Position numbers and translations under genes: made by a program. Of a DNA stretch of 64,000 bases, positions 16,063 to 26,986 are shown piece after piece (within the stretch, counting starts at the first letter, position 1; the number at the start of each line of letters is the position of its first letter). Origin of the DNA: JAWKWA01 sp041397765 (GTDB lineage Bacteria > Pseudomonadota > Alphaproteobacteria > Rhizobiales > Hyphomicrobiaceae). The stretch covers positions 1-64,000 of the forward strand of contig JAWKWA010000012.1 in NCBI GenBank assembly GCA_041397765.1, given 5' to 3'. The notes under the pieces were generated by a model. It worked only from the letters and a program-made list of their open reading frames with translations, did no database searches and had not been told where the DNA came from.

Positions 16063-18177
16063 ATGACGATCAAGAAAAAACCTTCGGATACTGCCCCCGT
16101 CGCCGCCCGCAAACCGATATCGCGACAGGTTCACGGGATCGATATTGTCGATGACTACGGCTGGCTGAAGGCCGACAATTGGCAGGAGGTGATGCGCGAT
16201 CCCTCCCGGCTGCCGGCGCCGATCCGCGCCCAGCTCGAGGCCGAGAACGCCCACACTGCCGCCTGGCTCGACGACACCGAGGCCCTGCAGGCCCGCCTGT
16301 TCGCCGAGATGAAGGGCCGCATCCGCGAGGACGATTCGAGCGTGCCGGCCCCCGACGGCCATTTCGCCTACTATGTCGGCTACGTCACCGGCGGCCAGTA
16401 TCCGCGCGCCTGCCGCATCCCGCGCGACGGCGGCCCGGAGGTCGTGCTCGTCGACGGCAACCGCCTTGCCGAGGGCCTCGGCTATTTCCGCCTCGCCGCC
16501 GTCACCCACAGCCCCGATCACCGGCTCGTCGCCTATGGCGTCGACGACAAGGGCTCGGAATATTACACGCTCCGCGTCCTCGACGTCGCCGGCGGCGTCC
16601 TGCTCGACGACATCGTCGCCGAAACCACCGGCGCGGCGATCTGGACACCCGATGCCCGCGCCTTCTTCTACACCCGTCTCGACGCCAATCACCGGCCGGT
16701 CTCGGTCCACCGCCACCTGCTCGGCACGCCGGCCGCCGCCGACGAGACGATCTACGCCGAGGCCGATCCCGGCTTCTTCGTCTCGATCGGTCAGACCCAC
16801 GACCGCCGCTTCCTGATCGTCGATGCCCACACCCACGAGAGCGCCGAGATCCGCATCCTCGACCTCGAGCAGCCGCAGGCCGGCCTCCGCCTCGTCGCCG
16901 CGCGCACCGAGGGCCACGAATATTCGCTCGATCACTGGGGCGACCGCTTCGTCATCCTCACCAATTCGGGCGGCGCCGAGGACTTCCGCATCGTCGAGGC
17001 CCCGACCGATGATCCCGGCATGGCCGCCTGGCGCGATCTGGAGCCACACCGCCCCGGCCGCCTCATCCTCGACGTGACGCCCTACCGCAACCACCTCGTC
17101 CGCCTCGAGCGCGAGAACGGCCTCCCCCGCATCGTCGTCCGCCGCAAATCGGACGGCGCCGAGCACTCCATCGCCTTTCCCGAGGAGGCCTATTCGCTCG
17201 GCACCTCCGCCGGCTACGAGTTCGACACCTGCACCTTGCGCTTCACCTATTCCTCGCCGACCACGCCGAGCGAGGTCTGGGACTACGACATGGAGAGCCG
17301 CGCCCGCACGCTGCGCAAGCGCCAGGAGGTGCCGAGCGGTCATGACCCTGCGCGCTACGTGACCCGCCGCATCGCCGCCCCGGCCGCCGACGGCGAGACC
17401 GTTCCCGTCACCCTCCTCTATCTGAAGGAGACCCCGCTCGACGGCACCGCGCCGCTCCTCCTCTACGGCTACGGCTCCTATGGCTTTGCCATGCCGGCCG
17501 GCTTCTCGACGAGCATCCTCTCCCTCGTCGATCGCGGCTTCGTCTATGCCATCGCCCATGTCCGCGGGGGCAAGGAGAAGGGCTATCGCTGGTACACCGC
17601 CGGCAAGCGCAAGCAGAAGGTCAACACCTTCACCGATTTCATCGCCGCCGCCCGCCACCTGATCGCCGAGCGATTCACGTCCGAGGGCCGCATCGTCGCC
17701 GAGGGTGGCTCGGCCGGCGGCATGCTGATGGGCGCCATCGCCAACATGGCGCCCGAGCTCTTCCTCGGCATCATCGCCCAGGTCCCCTTCGTCGACGTCC
17801 TCAACACCATGCTCGACGACACCCTGCCGCTGACGCCGCCCGAATGGCCCGAATGGGGTAACCCGATCGAGAGCCGCGAGGACTTCGAGACCATCCGCGC
17901 CTACTCCCCCTACGACAATGTCGCCGCCCGGGCCTACCCCCCGATCCTCGCGCTCGCCGGCCTCACCGATCCGCGCGTCACCTACTGGGAGCCGGCGAAG
18001 TGGGTGGCAAAGCTTCGGGCCATGAAGACCGACGCGAATCCGCTGCTCCTGAAAGTCAACATGGAGGCGGGCCATGCCGGCGCCTCGGGCCGGTTCGACC
18101 GGCTGAAGGAGGTGGCGATCACGCAGGCCTTCGCGCTGAAGCTCGCCGGCCTCGCCGGGCAGGAGCCGGATGCCTGA
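16063..18177 (+). CDS. ptrB: Prolyl oligopeptidase family (S9A), oligopeptidase B-like
   Basis: Serine peptidase of 704 residues that cleaves short peptides, typically after basic residues in oligopeptidase B. An N-terminal beta-propeller (about 70-410) is followed by an alpha/beta-hydrolase domain. The triad is Ser550 (GGSAGG), Asp636 (LTDPRV) and His671 (EAGHAGASGRFD). The RGGKEKGYRW motif before the catalytic serine is typical of S9A enzymes. No signal peptide: cytoplasmic. Prolyl endopeptidase is the alternative, but the layout fits oligopeptidase B better. It is divergent from the VWA gene across about 100 AT-richer bases. Confidence 0.95.
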   Translation: MTIKKKPSDTAPVAARKPISRQVHGIDIVDDYGWLKADNWQEVMRDPSRLPAPIRAQLEAENAHTAAWLDDTEALQARLFAEMKGRIREDDSSVPAPDGHFAYYVGYVTGGQYPRACRIPRDGGPEVVLVDGNRLAEGLGYFRLAAVTHSPDHRLVAYGVDDKGSEYYTLRVLDVAGGVLLDDIVAETTGAAIWTPDARAFFYTRLDANHRPVSVHRHLLGTPAAADETIYAEADPGFFVSIGQTHDRRFLIVDAHTHESAEIRILDLEQPQAGLRLVAARTEGHEYSLDHWGDRFVILTNSGGAEDFRIVEAPTDDPGMAAWRDLEPHRPGRLILDVTPYRNHLVRLERENGLPRIVVRRKSDGAEHSIAFPEEAYSLGTSAGYEFDTCTLRFTYSSPTTPSEVWDYDMESRARTLRKRQEVPSGHDPARYVTRRIAAPAADGETVPVTLLYLKETPLDGTAPLLLYGYGSYGFAMPAGFSTSILSLVDRGFVYAIAHVRGGKEKGYRWYTAGKRKQKVNTFTDFIAAARHLIAERFTSEGRIVAEGGSAGGMLMGAIANMAPELFLGIIAQVPFVDVLNTMLDDTLPLTPPEWPEWGNPIESREDFETIRAYSPYDNVAARAYPPILALAGLTDPRVTYWEPAKWVAKLRAMKTDANPLLLKVNMEAGHAGASGRFDRLKEVAITQAFALKLAGLAGQEPDA

Positions 18178-18279
18178 CGGGATGCCTGACCGGGCGCTTG
18201 CCGGCCGCGCGGCCACCGCCTATATCTGCGGCCGCGCCGGCCCATGCGACCGGCCCGCTCGCTCCGGAGTATGCGCGTC

Positions 18280-18939
18280 ATGGGTTTCCTGTGGTGGCGT
18301 AAGGACAAGCCGAAAGGCATCTCGTCGGCCCATCGCGCGAGGCTCGCCGACAAGGACGTGAGGAAGGCGGTCGACGGCTATCGGCGCTTCCGCCATCACT
18401 TCGAGGCCGACCGCGCCTTCTACGGCCGCCTGTCGGCCAGCCAGGAGCCGAACCTCCTGTGGATCGGCTGCTCGGACAGCCGCGTCGTGCCGAACATCAT
18501 CACCAATGCCGATCCCGGCAGCCTGTTCGTCGTGCGCAACATCGCCAATATCGTGCCGCCGGCCGGCTCGGGCGACAGCTCGGTCGGTGCCGCCATCGAA
18601 TATGCGGTTCTGCATCTGGGCATCGACGACATCGTGGTGTGCGGCCACACCAACTGCGGCGGCGTCAAGGCCATCCAGGAGGGGCTGCCCGGCCCCGAGG
18701 TCCATCTCCACAGCTGGGTCCGCCATTCGAGCGTGCCCAAGCAGATGTCGGCCCTCGAGGCGACCAAGCGCAATATTCGCGCCCAGCGCGACAATCTCCT
18801 GACCTACGACGTGGTCCGCGAGCGTGCCGAGAAGGGCGCGCTCAATGTCCACGAATGGCTCTATGATATGGACGAGGGCGAGATCCTCGCCTATGACGCC
18901 GAGACCGACCGCTGGCGGCATCTGGCGGGAGGCGACTGA
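18280..18939 (+). CDS. Beta-class carbonic anhydrase
   Basis: Interconverts CO2 and bicarbonate. Zinc ligands are intact: Cys64 and Asp66 in CSDSR, His123 and Cys126 in CGHTNCGG. The protein is 219 residues from ATG 18280 (MGFLWWRKDK), the usual length for a beta carbonic anhydrase. An in-frame ATG at 18244 would add 12 residues. The body is standard: DPGSLFVVRNIANIVPP, SVGAAIEYAVLHL. It follows the oligopeptidase on the same strand at about 100 bases, so read-through is possible. Confidence 0.95.
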   Translation: MGFLWWRKDKPKGISSAHRARLADKDVRKAVDGYRRFRHHFEADRAFYGRLSASQEPNLLWIGCSDSRVVPNIITNADPGSLFVVRNIANIVPPAGSGDSSVGAAIEYAVLHLGIDDIVVCGHTNCGGVKAIQEGLPGPEVHLHSWVRHSSVPKQMSALEATKRNIRAQRDNLLTYDVVRERAEKGALNVHEWLYDMDEGEILAYDAETDRWRHLAGGD

Positions 18940-19319
18940 ACGTGCCTGCGTCCGGCCGAGCCAGGAGAGCGGACGGCGGTTCACGGTTCTGCAACCTTGG
19001 ACCGCCACAATCGGCGCCCGGGCCTTGCATGCCGGCCAAGCCGGACAGCGCCTCGCAGCAATGGCGATGCTGGTGCAGACCCTCGCTGCATGTTAACTGG
19101 CACCGGGACCCGTCGGACGTGATGGCATCCGGCCTGCCTCCTGCGGCAGCATTTGCGCGCATTTGACACATTGCCGTGCAATGCTTCTGCTCTAAGCCAA
19201 CCTTGGGCGTCGTTCGCATTTTGTTTTTTGGCCCAGCCGGCGAGAGAAGAGCCCGGCGGCCGGGAACCCGACTTTCCCATCGAGCATTGACGCCCCAGAA
19301 GGACGATCGACCCGATCTC
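18940..19319. other. Intergenic region upstream of the RNA helicase
   Basis: About 380 bases between the carbonic anhydrase stop and the helicase ATG. No supported gene. The last 150 bases are less GC-rich (around TTCGCATTTTGTTTTTTGGC, 19210-19230) and are the likely helicase promoter and leader. DEAD-box helicase genes often have long regulated leaders; no specific motif could be assigned here. Confidence 0.5.
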
Positions 19320-21332
<2,013 letters not shown>

Positions 21333-21374
21333 ACCCGGGCAAGGGGCGGCCTTGCCGTCGTCGAGGAAACCCCG

Positions 21375-22370
21375 ATGCGCCGCCTCTCCGCCACCGCCTA
21401 TCGCTGGCCGCTGGCCCGCCCTTTCACCATCTCGCGCGGCGCCACCACCGAGGTCGGCCTGGTGATGGCGGTGATCGAGGATGACGACACCGGCGGTCGG
21501 CAGGTGCGGGGCCGCGGCGAATGCCGCCCCTATGCCCGCTACGGCGAGACCGTCGAGCGCACGCTGGCCGAGATCGAGGTCATGGCGGCTCCGATCGCCG
21601 CCGGCCTGACCCGGGATGGGCTCCTCGCGGCCATGCCGCCCGGCGCCGCCCGCAACGCCATCGACTGCGCCCTTTGGGACCTGGAGGCCAAGCTCGCCGG
21701 CGATCCCGCCCACCGCCTCGCCGGCCTGCCGGCGCCCCGTCCGCTGACCACCGCCTGCACCATCAGCCTCGACACGCCCGACGCCATGGCTGCCGAGGCG
21801 GTCGCGCGCGCCGCCTATCCACTCCTCAAGCTGAAGCTCGGCGGCGACGGCGATGCCGAACGGCTCGCAACGGTACGCCGTGCCCGGCCCGACGCCCGTC
21901 TCATCGTCGATGCCAACGAAGCCTGGCCCGAAGCCATGCTCGACACCCTGCTCGGCACCGCGGCCACGCTCGGCGTCGAGGTCGTCGAGCAGCCGCTGCC
22001 CGCCGGCCGCGACGAGGCGCTCGCCCGGATATCCCGGCCGCTGCCCGTCTGTGCCGACGAGAGCGCGCACGCCCGCGACGGTCTCGCCGCCCTCACAGGC
22101 CGCTACGACGCCGTCAATATCAAGCTCGACAAGACCGGCGGCCTCACCGAGGCGCTCGCCATGGCCGCCGACGCTCGGCGCCTCGGTTTTCGCATCATGG
22201 CCGGCTGCATGATGGCCTCGTCCCTCAGTATGGCCCCGGCCATGCTGCTCGCCGGGACCGCCGATTGGGTCGATCTCGACGGGCCGATCCTGATGGCGAA
22301 GGACCATGCGCCGCCGATCCGCTACGACGGCGCGCTGATGTTCCCCCCTGAGCCGTCGCTCTGGGGCTGA
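21375..22370 (+). CDS. dgcA: Dipeptide epimerase / N-acetyl-D-Glu racemase (enolase superfamily)
   Basis: Enolase-superfamily enzyme of 331 residues. Catalytic landmarks: KLK at 152-154, metal-binding DAN (179-181), EQP (Glu205), DES (228-230) and NIKLDK (Lys250, Lys253). This matches L-Ala-D/L-Glu epimerases and the related DgcA-type N-acetyl-D-Glu racemase, which recycle peptidoglycan peptides or D-amino acids. The first residues MRRLSATAYRWPLARPF are typical of the group. It sits 42 bases after the helicase gene. DgcN or DgcR partners are not in the window, so the murein-peptide role is equally possible. Confidence 0.88.
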   Translation: MRRLSATAYRWPLARPFTISRGATTEVGLVMAVIEDDDTGGRQVRGRGECRPYARYGETVERTLAEIEVMAAPIAAGLTRDGLLAAMPPGAARNAIDCALWDLEAKLAGDPAHRLAGLPAPRPLTTACTISLDTPDAMAAEAVARAAYPLLKLKLGGDGDAERLATVRRARPDARLIVDANEAWPEAMLDTLLGTAATLGVEVVEQPLPAGRDEALARISRPLPVCADESAHARDGLAALTGRYDAVNIKLDKTGGLTEALAMAADARRLGFRIMAGCMMASSLSMAPAMLLAGTADWVDLDGPILMAKDHAPPIRYDGALMFPPEPSLWG

Positions 22371-22419
22371 CGCGCCGCATCGGGGACACCGCCGACCGGT
22401 CCCGCTCCGACCCCGCCCG

Positions 22420-22501
22420 CTCGAGATGCGAGCGTCCACGCGAGCATCGAAAGCGTCAATCAGTCGATCAACGTGTTGGACCATGTCCGAAACGGTCCAA
22501 C
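22420..22501. repeat. Repeat A (one copy, left end missing) followed by repeat B-like arm
   Basis: Repeat A from 22420 (CTCGAGATGCGAGCGT) to the final CAATCAG at 22463. Its inner stem is GCGT/ACGC, as in the 12 kb copies. It is followed at 22476 by TTGGACCATGTCCG and a TCCAACC end, a shortened relative of repeat B. The order A then B is the same as at 12.4 and 60.2 kb. It lies between convergent dgcA and the rhodanese gene. Confidence 0.75.
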
Positions 22502-22534
22502 CACTGGCAAGCTTGTGATTCTGGTCGAGCTTTT

Positions 22535-22590
22535 GAATTTGACGCTTGAGAACGCACTTCGCAGCAACCGGGACACGAAGTGTCAAATTC
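22535..22590. repeat. 13-bp inverted repeat next to the rhodanese stop
   Basis: GAATTTGACGCTT (22535-22547) pairs with AAGTGTCAAATTC (22578-22590), with one mismatch and a 30-base loop. It ends 7 bases before the stop codon of the rhodanese gene read on the minus strand. It could be a bidirectional terminator or the arms of a small mobile remnant. The arms are AT-richer than the surroundings. Confidence 0.7.
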
Positions 22591-22596
22591 GCTCCA

Positions 22597-23031
22597 CTAG
22601 TCCTTCTTGTCGCCCGTCCAGGGCTCCTTGCGCGGCTCGGGCTTCTCGATCGGCCCGCCCGCCTTCTTCCAGGCCGCAAAGCCGCCCGCGATATGCGCGA
22701 CCGGCTTCAGCCCCATGCGCTGCACCGCCTGTGTGGCGAGCGCCGAGCGCCAGCCCGCCGCGCAGTGGAAAACGAACTTCTTGTCCTCGCCGAACACCGG
22801 CTTGAAATAGGGGCTCTCCGGGTCGATCCAGAATTCGAGCATGCCGCGCGGGGCGTGGAAGCTGCCCGGGATGCGCCCCTCGATCTCCAGCTCGCGCGGG
22901 TCGCGGATGTCGACGATCACCACATCGTCGCGGCCGGCGAGCTTCAGCGCCTCCTCGACCGGAATTTCCTCGATCTCCTTCTGGGCCGCCGCGATGAGGG
23001 CCTTGAAGCCCGTCGTGATCTTCGATGGCAT
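22597..23031 (-). CDS. Rhodanese-like sulfurtransferase domain protein
   Basis: Single rhodanese domain, 144 residues. The active-site loop FHCAAGWRSA carries the catalytic cysteine, preceded by VVIVDIRDPRELEIEGRIPGS and followed by VAHIAGGFAAWKKAGG. Such proteins move sulfane sulfur or detoxify cyanide; the physiological acceptor is not evident. ATG 23031 (MPSKITTGFKALI) is preferred over the upstream ATG because the intervening 16 residues have no family match. No signal peptide: cytoplasmic. Confidence 0.93.
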   Translation of the reverse strand: MPSKITTGFKALIAAAQKEIEEIPVEEALKLAGRDDVVIVDIRDPRELEIEGRIPGSFHAPRGMLEFWIDPESPYFKPVFGEDKKFVFHCAAGWRSALATQAVQRMGLKPVAHIAGGFAAWKKAGGPIEKPEPRKEPWTGDKKD

Positions 23032-23105
23032 GAGACAGCTCCTTCTGGACAGATCCAACCGATGGCTGAAACCGGGCACGCCGCCGCCTGAGGATCGAGG
23101 AGCGC

Positions 23106-23552
23106 TCAGGCCGCTTCCGGCGAAGCGCCCGCGATCCGGTCGTGGAACCGCGCCATCCAGTCAAGATAGCCGAGCTTCAGGAAAAGCGCGACGAGGGCGA
23201 ACACCGCCGCCTCGCCGCGCATACCCTCGAAGGCGAGGATCAGCGCCGGCAGATAGGCGAGCGCCGAGAGGATCCTCAGAAGGGTCGGCCGGTCCCAGGC
23301 CCGCCGCTCCCGCCAGCGCCGCTGACCGAGCACCGCCCGCGTCGCCCAGGCGGATTTGCTCCTCGGGGCGGGAAAGATGAAGGGATTGACGAGGATGAAG
23401 AGGAGGCAGAGCCCGACCGGAATGGCGGCATCGGGACCGAGCGTCCGGTAGCTGCCGACGGCAGCGACGAGCCCGAGCGCGGCGGCGAGCCGCGTATAGA
23501 CGCACCAGGGATTGCTCCGTCCCGCCCAGTGCCGGTCGATCCAGCTCGCCAT
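23106..23552 (-). CDS. DUF6653 family membrane protein
   Basis: A 148-residue protein with three or four hydrophobic segments (YTRLAAALGLVAAVGSY, AIPVGLCLLFILVNPFIF, LLRILSALAYLPALILAF, AVFALVALFLKLGYLD). The conserved-looking start DRHWAGRSNPWCVYTR and the WATRAVLGQRRWRER loop match the uncharacterised DUF6653 group as I remember it. It lies between rhodanese and ydcF on one strand, with small gaps. Function unknown. Confidence 0.75.
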   Translation of the reverse strand: MASWIDRHWAGRSNPWCVYTRLAAALGLVAAVGSYRTLGPDAAIPVGLCLLFILVNPFIFPAPRSKSAWATRAVLGQRRWRERRAWDRPTLLRILSALAYLPALILAFEGMRGEAAVFALVALFLKLGYLDWMARFHDRIAGASPEAA

Positions 23553-23643
23553 CGCCCCGCCCCGAATTGTCCCGGCGCCACCATAGCGCAGCCTCGCCGC
23601 GCGGCAATCGCCATGCCTGTCACCTCGAGGCTTTCCACCGCCT

Positions 23644-24459
23644 TCAGGGTCCCGGCCACAGCCTGTCCGTCGCGCCCGTCAGCCGGTAGGCGAGGAGCCC
23701 CATCCATTCCCGCACCACGATGTCGACCCGCCTCAGCCCCTCCGACGGCTTGTCGAACGGCCGCCACAGATCGGCGATCCCGCGCGAGCGGTAGTCGACC
23801 GGAAAGGCCACCACGTCGAGCCCGGCATGGCGGAACGTGCCGATCGCGCGCGGCATGTGATAGGCCGACGTGACGAGCAGATAGCGTCCGCCCGCGCCCT
23901 CCGTGCTCCGGGCGAGCAGCGCGGCCGTTTGCTCCGCATTCTCGCGCGTCGTGCGCGACAGATCCTCCAGCACGATCCGCTCGGCCGCGATGCCCTCCTC
24001 GACGAACCAGCGTCGCGCCAGCTCCGATTCCGTCATGCCCTCGAACAGGATCGCGCCCGAGCCGCCCGAGAAAACGAGCCGCGTGCCGGCAAGCCGCCGC
24101 GCCAGCATCGCCGCCTCGCTCATGCGCTCGCCCGCCTCGTTGAGCGTGACGACGCCGCGCGCCTTGGACACGGTCGTCTCGATCGCGCCGCCGAGCACGA
24201 TGATGCCGTGGATGCGGCCGAGCCGCGCGATGTCGGGACGGGAAAAGCGATCTTCGAGCGGGATGGTCAGCCAGTGACCGACCGGCAGCAGCCCGGCGGC
24301 GGTGAGCAGGAGGCCGCCCGCAAGCGCCAGCCGCCGGCCGCGAGTCGCCCATCTCGCCCGCGCGCTGCCCGCCATCAGCGCCCCGGCGATCACCATCAGG
24401 ATCATGACGCTCGAAGGCTGTGCGACGAGCCAGATCGCCTTGGAAAGCACGAACGGCAT
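23644..24459 (-). CDS. YdcF-like membrane protein (DUF218)
   Basis: ElyC/SanA/YdcF family, 271 residues. Two N-terminal hydrophobic segments (IWLVAQPSSVMILMVIAGAL and LALAGGLLLTAAGLLPVGHW) anchor a periplasmic DUF218 domain with the family motifs GIIVLGGAIE, LVFSGGSG, SRTTRENAEQT and LVTSAYHMPRAIGTF. Members are linked to envelope carbon-lipid metabolism and vancomycin or cold sensitivity, but the biochemical activity is not settled. Full length, with a normal start. Confidence 0.92.
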   Translation of the reverse strand: MPFVLSKAIWLVAQPSSVMILMVIAGALMAGSARARWATRGRRLALAGGLLLTAAGLLPVGHWLTIPLEDRFSRPDIARLGRIHGIIVLGGAIETTVSKARGVVTLNEAGERMSEAAMLARRLAGTRLVFSGGSGAILFEGMTESELARRWFVEEGIAAERIVLEDLSRTTRENAEQTAALLARSTEGAGGRYLLVTSAYHMPRAIGTFRHAGLDVVAFPVDYRSRGIADLWRPFDKPSEGLRRVDIVVREWMGLLAYRLTGATDRLWPGP

Positions 24460-24508
24460 CGCTCCCCTCCCTGGTCGCGATCGATTGCAGCATCGGCCGA
24501 ACGAGAGA

Positions 24509-24534
24509 CGGCCGGTCCCTCGAAGAACCGGCCG
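24509..24534 (-). terminator. Hairpin downstream of the SH3 protein gene
   Basis: CGGCCGGT and ACCGGCCG form a perfect 8-bp stem with a 10-base loop. It lies about 45 bases after the SH3-like gene stop (24577) on the minus strand and before the ydcF start. There is no clear T run, so termination is plausible but not certain. Confidence 0.5.
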
Positions 24535-24576
24535 CCGAGCCTCATATCTGTCAGGCCGCGATGCGGCGCCTCCTCA

Positions 24577-24885
24577 TCACCAGGGGCACGTCACCTTGCG
24601 CAGATAGCGCTTGTCGGCATGCCCCCGGATGCCGTCCTTCTCGACCGGACACCAGAAGCCGCGCAGCGAGCAGAACATCTTCCATTTGACCAGCAGATCG
24701 CCGCGCCGTGCGACGCCGACGACATCCGAGTGGCTCCATGCATGCGCACGGATATTGAGGCTCGACGTGCCGCGCACCTCGTAGCAGCCATAGACCGCCG
24801 CATTCGCCGGTACAGCCATTGCCGCGGAGCCCGCGAGCATCGCCACGGCGGCGGCTGCCAGTGTCCTAGTGAGCTTGCCTGCCAT
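24577..24885 (-). CDS. Secreted SH3-like domain protein
   Basis: A 102-residue exported protein. The signal peptide is clear (MAGKLTRTLAAAAVAMLAGS, cleavage near AMA or ANA). The mature part contains a bacterial SH3-like fold (YEVRGTSSLNIRAHAW, VGVARRGDLLVKWK, WCPVEKDGIRGHADKRYL) and four cysteines, likely disulfide-bonded. Such domains bind cell wall or proteins in the periplasm. AGGAGAT precedes ATG 24885 at good spacing; the longer frame upstream is not supported. Specific role unknown. Confidence 0.85.
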   Translation of the reverse strand: MAGKLTRTLAAAAVAMLAGSAAMAVPANAAVYGCYEVRGTSSLNIRAHAWSHSDVVGVARRGDLLVKWKMFCSLRGFWCPVEKDGIRGHADKRYLRKVTCPW

Positions 24886-25243
24886 TCTCGATCTCCTGTG
24901 TGTTGTCCGCAGAGATGGGTTGGGGCCGACCGCAGAACTTCTAATGCATCCGATGCTGCCTTGAACACCCTTGTCGGCGATGGCAGCCGGGATGAAGAAA
25001 GGGGGACCGGATCGCAGCGAGGGGGAAAGAGCGATCCGGTCCATGACGAAGGCAGGGGATGGATGGAGACTGCCTCCGAGCATTCTCAATTTGGCCGCAT
25101 TCGATCGGGATCGGTTTTCAGCCTGCAGCCGCCGCGATCGGAAGGCACCGCACCTTGCGACCGGGGCCATTTCCCGACCGCGCCGCTGCCTCGATCGGAT
25201 GACGCGATCACACCACACCTCTCATGAAACACCGCTGAACATC

Positions 25244-25271
25244 GCGTTCATCGTTCGCTCATGATGAACGC
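25244..25271. promoter_or_regulatory. Inverted repeat upstream of the multicopper oxidase
   Basis: GCGTTCATC (25244-25252) and GATGAACGC (25263-25271) are perfect 9-bp arms around a 10-base centre. The element ends 23 bases before the oxidase ATG, next to its ribosome site (CAGGAGACAG). It could be an operator for a dimeric regulator or an RNA hairpin. The rest of the 409-base gap (24886-25294) holds no supported gene. Confidence 0.5.
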
Positions 25272-25294
25272 CGGCCGCAAACAGGAGACAGCAA

Positions 25295-26707
25295 ATGGGA
25301 TCGTCCCCCCTATCCGCGCGCCCCGCGATCCGCCTGACGCGCCGCATGGTGATCGCCGGCCCGCTCGCCGTCGCCGGATCGGCACTGCTGAGGCCACGCC
25401 TCGCCGGAGCATCGTCAGGCACGGCCGAGATCGTCGCCGCACCGGCAACGGCCGCGCTGCGCGGCGCCGACAAGCCCTCGACCGGCGTCTGGGCCTACAA
25501 CGGCACGACGCCCGGGCCGGTGATCCGTATCCGCCAGGGCGAGGAACTCTCGGCGCGTCTCGTCAACCGCCTCGCCCAGCCGACCACCATCCACTGGCAC
25601 GGCATCCGCATCGACAACCGCATGGACGGCGTCCCGCATCTGACCCAGCACAGCGTCGATCCTGACGGCAGCTTCGACTATCGCTTCACGCCGCCCGACG
25701 CCGGCACCTTCTGGTATCACCCCCACGAGCGCTCCTACGAGCAGGTGGCGCGCGGCCTGTTCGGCATCCTCGTCGTCGAGGAGAAGGACCCGCCCGTCGT
25801 CGATCACGACATCGTCCTCGTCGTCAACGACTGGCGCCTCGGCAGCGACGGCAGCTTCAGCGAGGCGACCCTCGGCTCCGCCCATGACCGTGCCCATGCC
25901 GGCCGCCTCGGCAATGTGCTGACCACCAACGGCACGACCGGCTACACGGCCGCATTCCGTGTGAACGACCGGCTGCGCCTGCGCATCGTCAACTGCTCGA
26001 GCGCACGCACGCTGCAACTCGCCCTCGAAGGCGCGAGCGCGCGCGTCATCGCCAGGGACGGCCAGCCCTTGTCGTCTCCAGCCGCATTCGCCGCGCCACT
26101 CGTGCTCGCCGCCGGCAACCGGGCCGACATCATTGTCGACATGCCGGCAGAGCCCGGCGCACGGGTTGCATTGACCGATGTCTCGGGCGACCGCCGCCTC
26201 CTCGCATCCTTCGAGCCCCGCGCCGATGCGAGCGCGCGCAAGACGCCGCTCGATCTGCCGGTCGCGCTTGCCCAAAGCCTCGTCCCCGCGCCCGACATGC
26301 GCGATCACTTGCCTGTCGATCTCGTCATGACCGGCGGCGCCAAGGGCGAGATGGATCATTCGCCTGCCTATGCGAGCGGCCCGGTCTGGCAGTTGAACGG
26401 CGTCGCGGGCATGACGGAAACGCCGTTGTTCTCCGCGCCGCGCGGTCGCACCGCCGCCGTCCGCATCGTCAATCGCACGGCCTGGGCGCACGGCATGCAT
26501 TTCCATGGCCACCACTTCCGCGTCGTCGCCCGTGAGGGCAGTCCGGTTCCCGTCGACGACACGCTCTGGGACACGCTCCTCGTTGCACCCGGCGAGACGG
26601 TGACCATCGCATTCGTCGCCGACAATCCCGGCCGATGGATGATCCATTGCCACATGCTCGACCATCAGGCTGCCGGCATGGACACCTGGTTCGAGGTTCA
26701 AAGCTGA
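25295..26707 (+). CDS. Multicopper oxidase, Tat-exported
   Basis: Periplasmic laccase/CueO-like enzyme of 470 residues that oxidises Cu(I) or organic substrates and reduces O2 to water. A twin-arginine signal (LTRRMVIAGPLAVAGSALL, 14-32) directs folded export. All four copper motifs are present: HWHG (100-103), WYHPH (140-144), HGMHFHGHHF near 405 and HCHMLDHQAAGM (451-462) with the type 1 copper ligands. No methionine-rich CueO insert is obvious, so cuprous oxidase activity is not assured. Good ribosome site and a hairpin just upstream. Monocistronic, with no copper-resistance partners nearby. Confidence 0.95.
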   Translation: MGSSPLSARPAIRLTRRMVIAGPLAVAGSALLRPRLAGASSGTAEIVAAPATAALRGADKPSTGVWAYNGTTPGPVIRIRQGEELSARLVNRLAQPTTIHWHGIRIDNRMDGVPHLTQHSVDPDGSFDYRFTPPDAGTFWYHPHERSYEQVARGLFGILVVEEKDPPVVDHDIVLVVNDWRLGSDGSFSEATLGSAHDRAHAGRLGNVLTTNGTTGYTAAFRVNDRLRLRIVNCSSARTLQLALEGASARVIARDGQPLSSPAAFAAPLVLAAGNRADIIVDMPAEPGARVALTDVSGDRRLLASFEPRADASARKTPLDLPVALAQSLVPAPDMRDHLPVDLVMTGGAKGEMDHSPAYASGPVWQLNGVAGMTETPLFSAPRGRTAAVRIVNRTAWAHGMHFHGHHFRVVAREGSPVPVDDTLWDTLLVAPGETVTIAFVADNPGRWMIHCHMLDHQAAGMDTWFEVQS

Positions 26708-26986
26708 AGCCCGGTTCGTGCATGTGCAGCTTCGAATGGAGGTGCACGAAAACGCGCGATCTGCATGTTCCCGCGCGAGGCGCGCAGGCCTCGGGGCGCG
26801 TGTCTTGCTTCGAGCGATTTACCAAGTCCCTTTTGAAATCGTGATTTATGGCGCAAACTGTTCGAATGTCGCACGCAGCGGCGGCATTCGGACAGGAGTC
26901 CCGTCCAAGGGACCGCGCTCGCGTCAGTGCAGCAGCGCCGGTCCGTGCAGTCGAACACGATTCAAACGCGTATTCAGGAGTATCCC

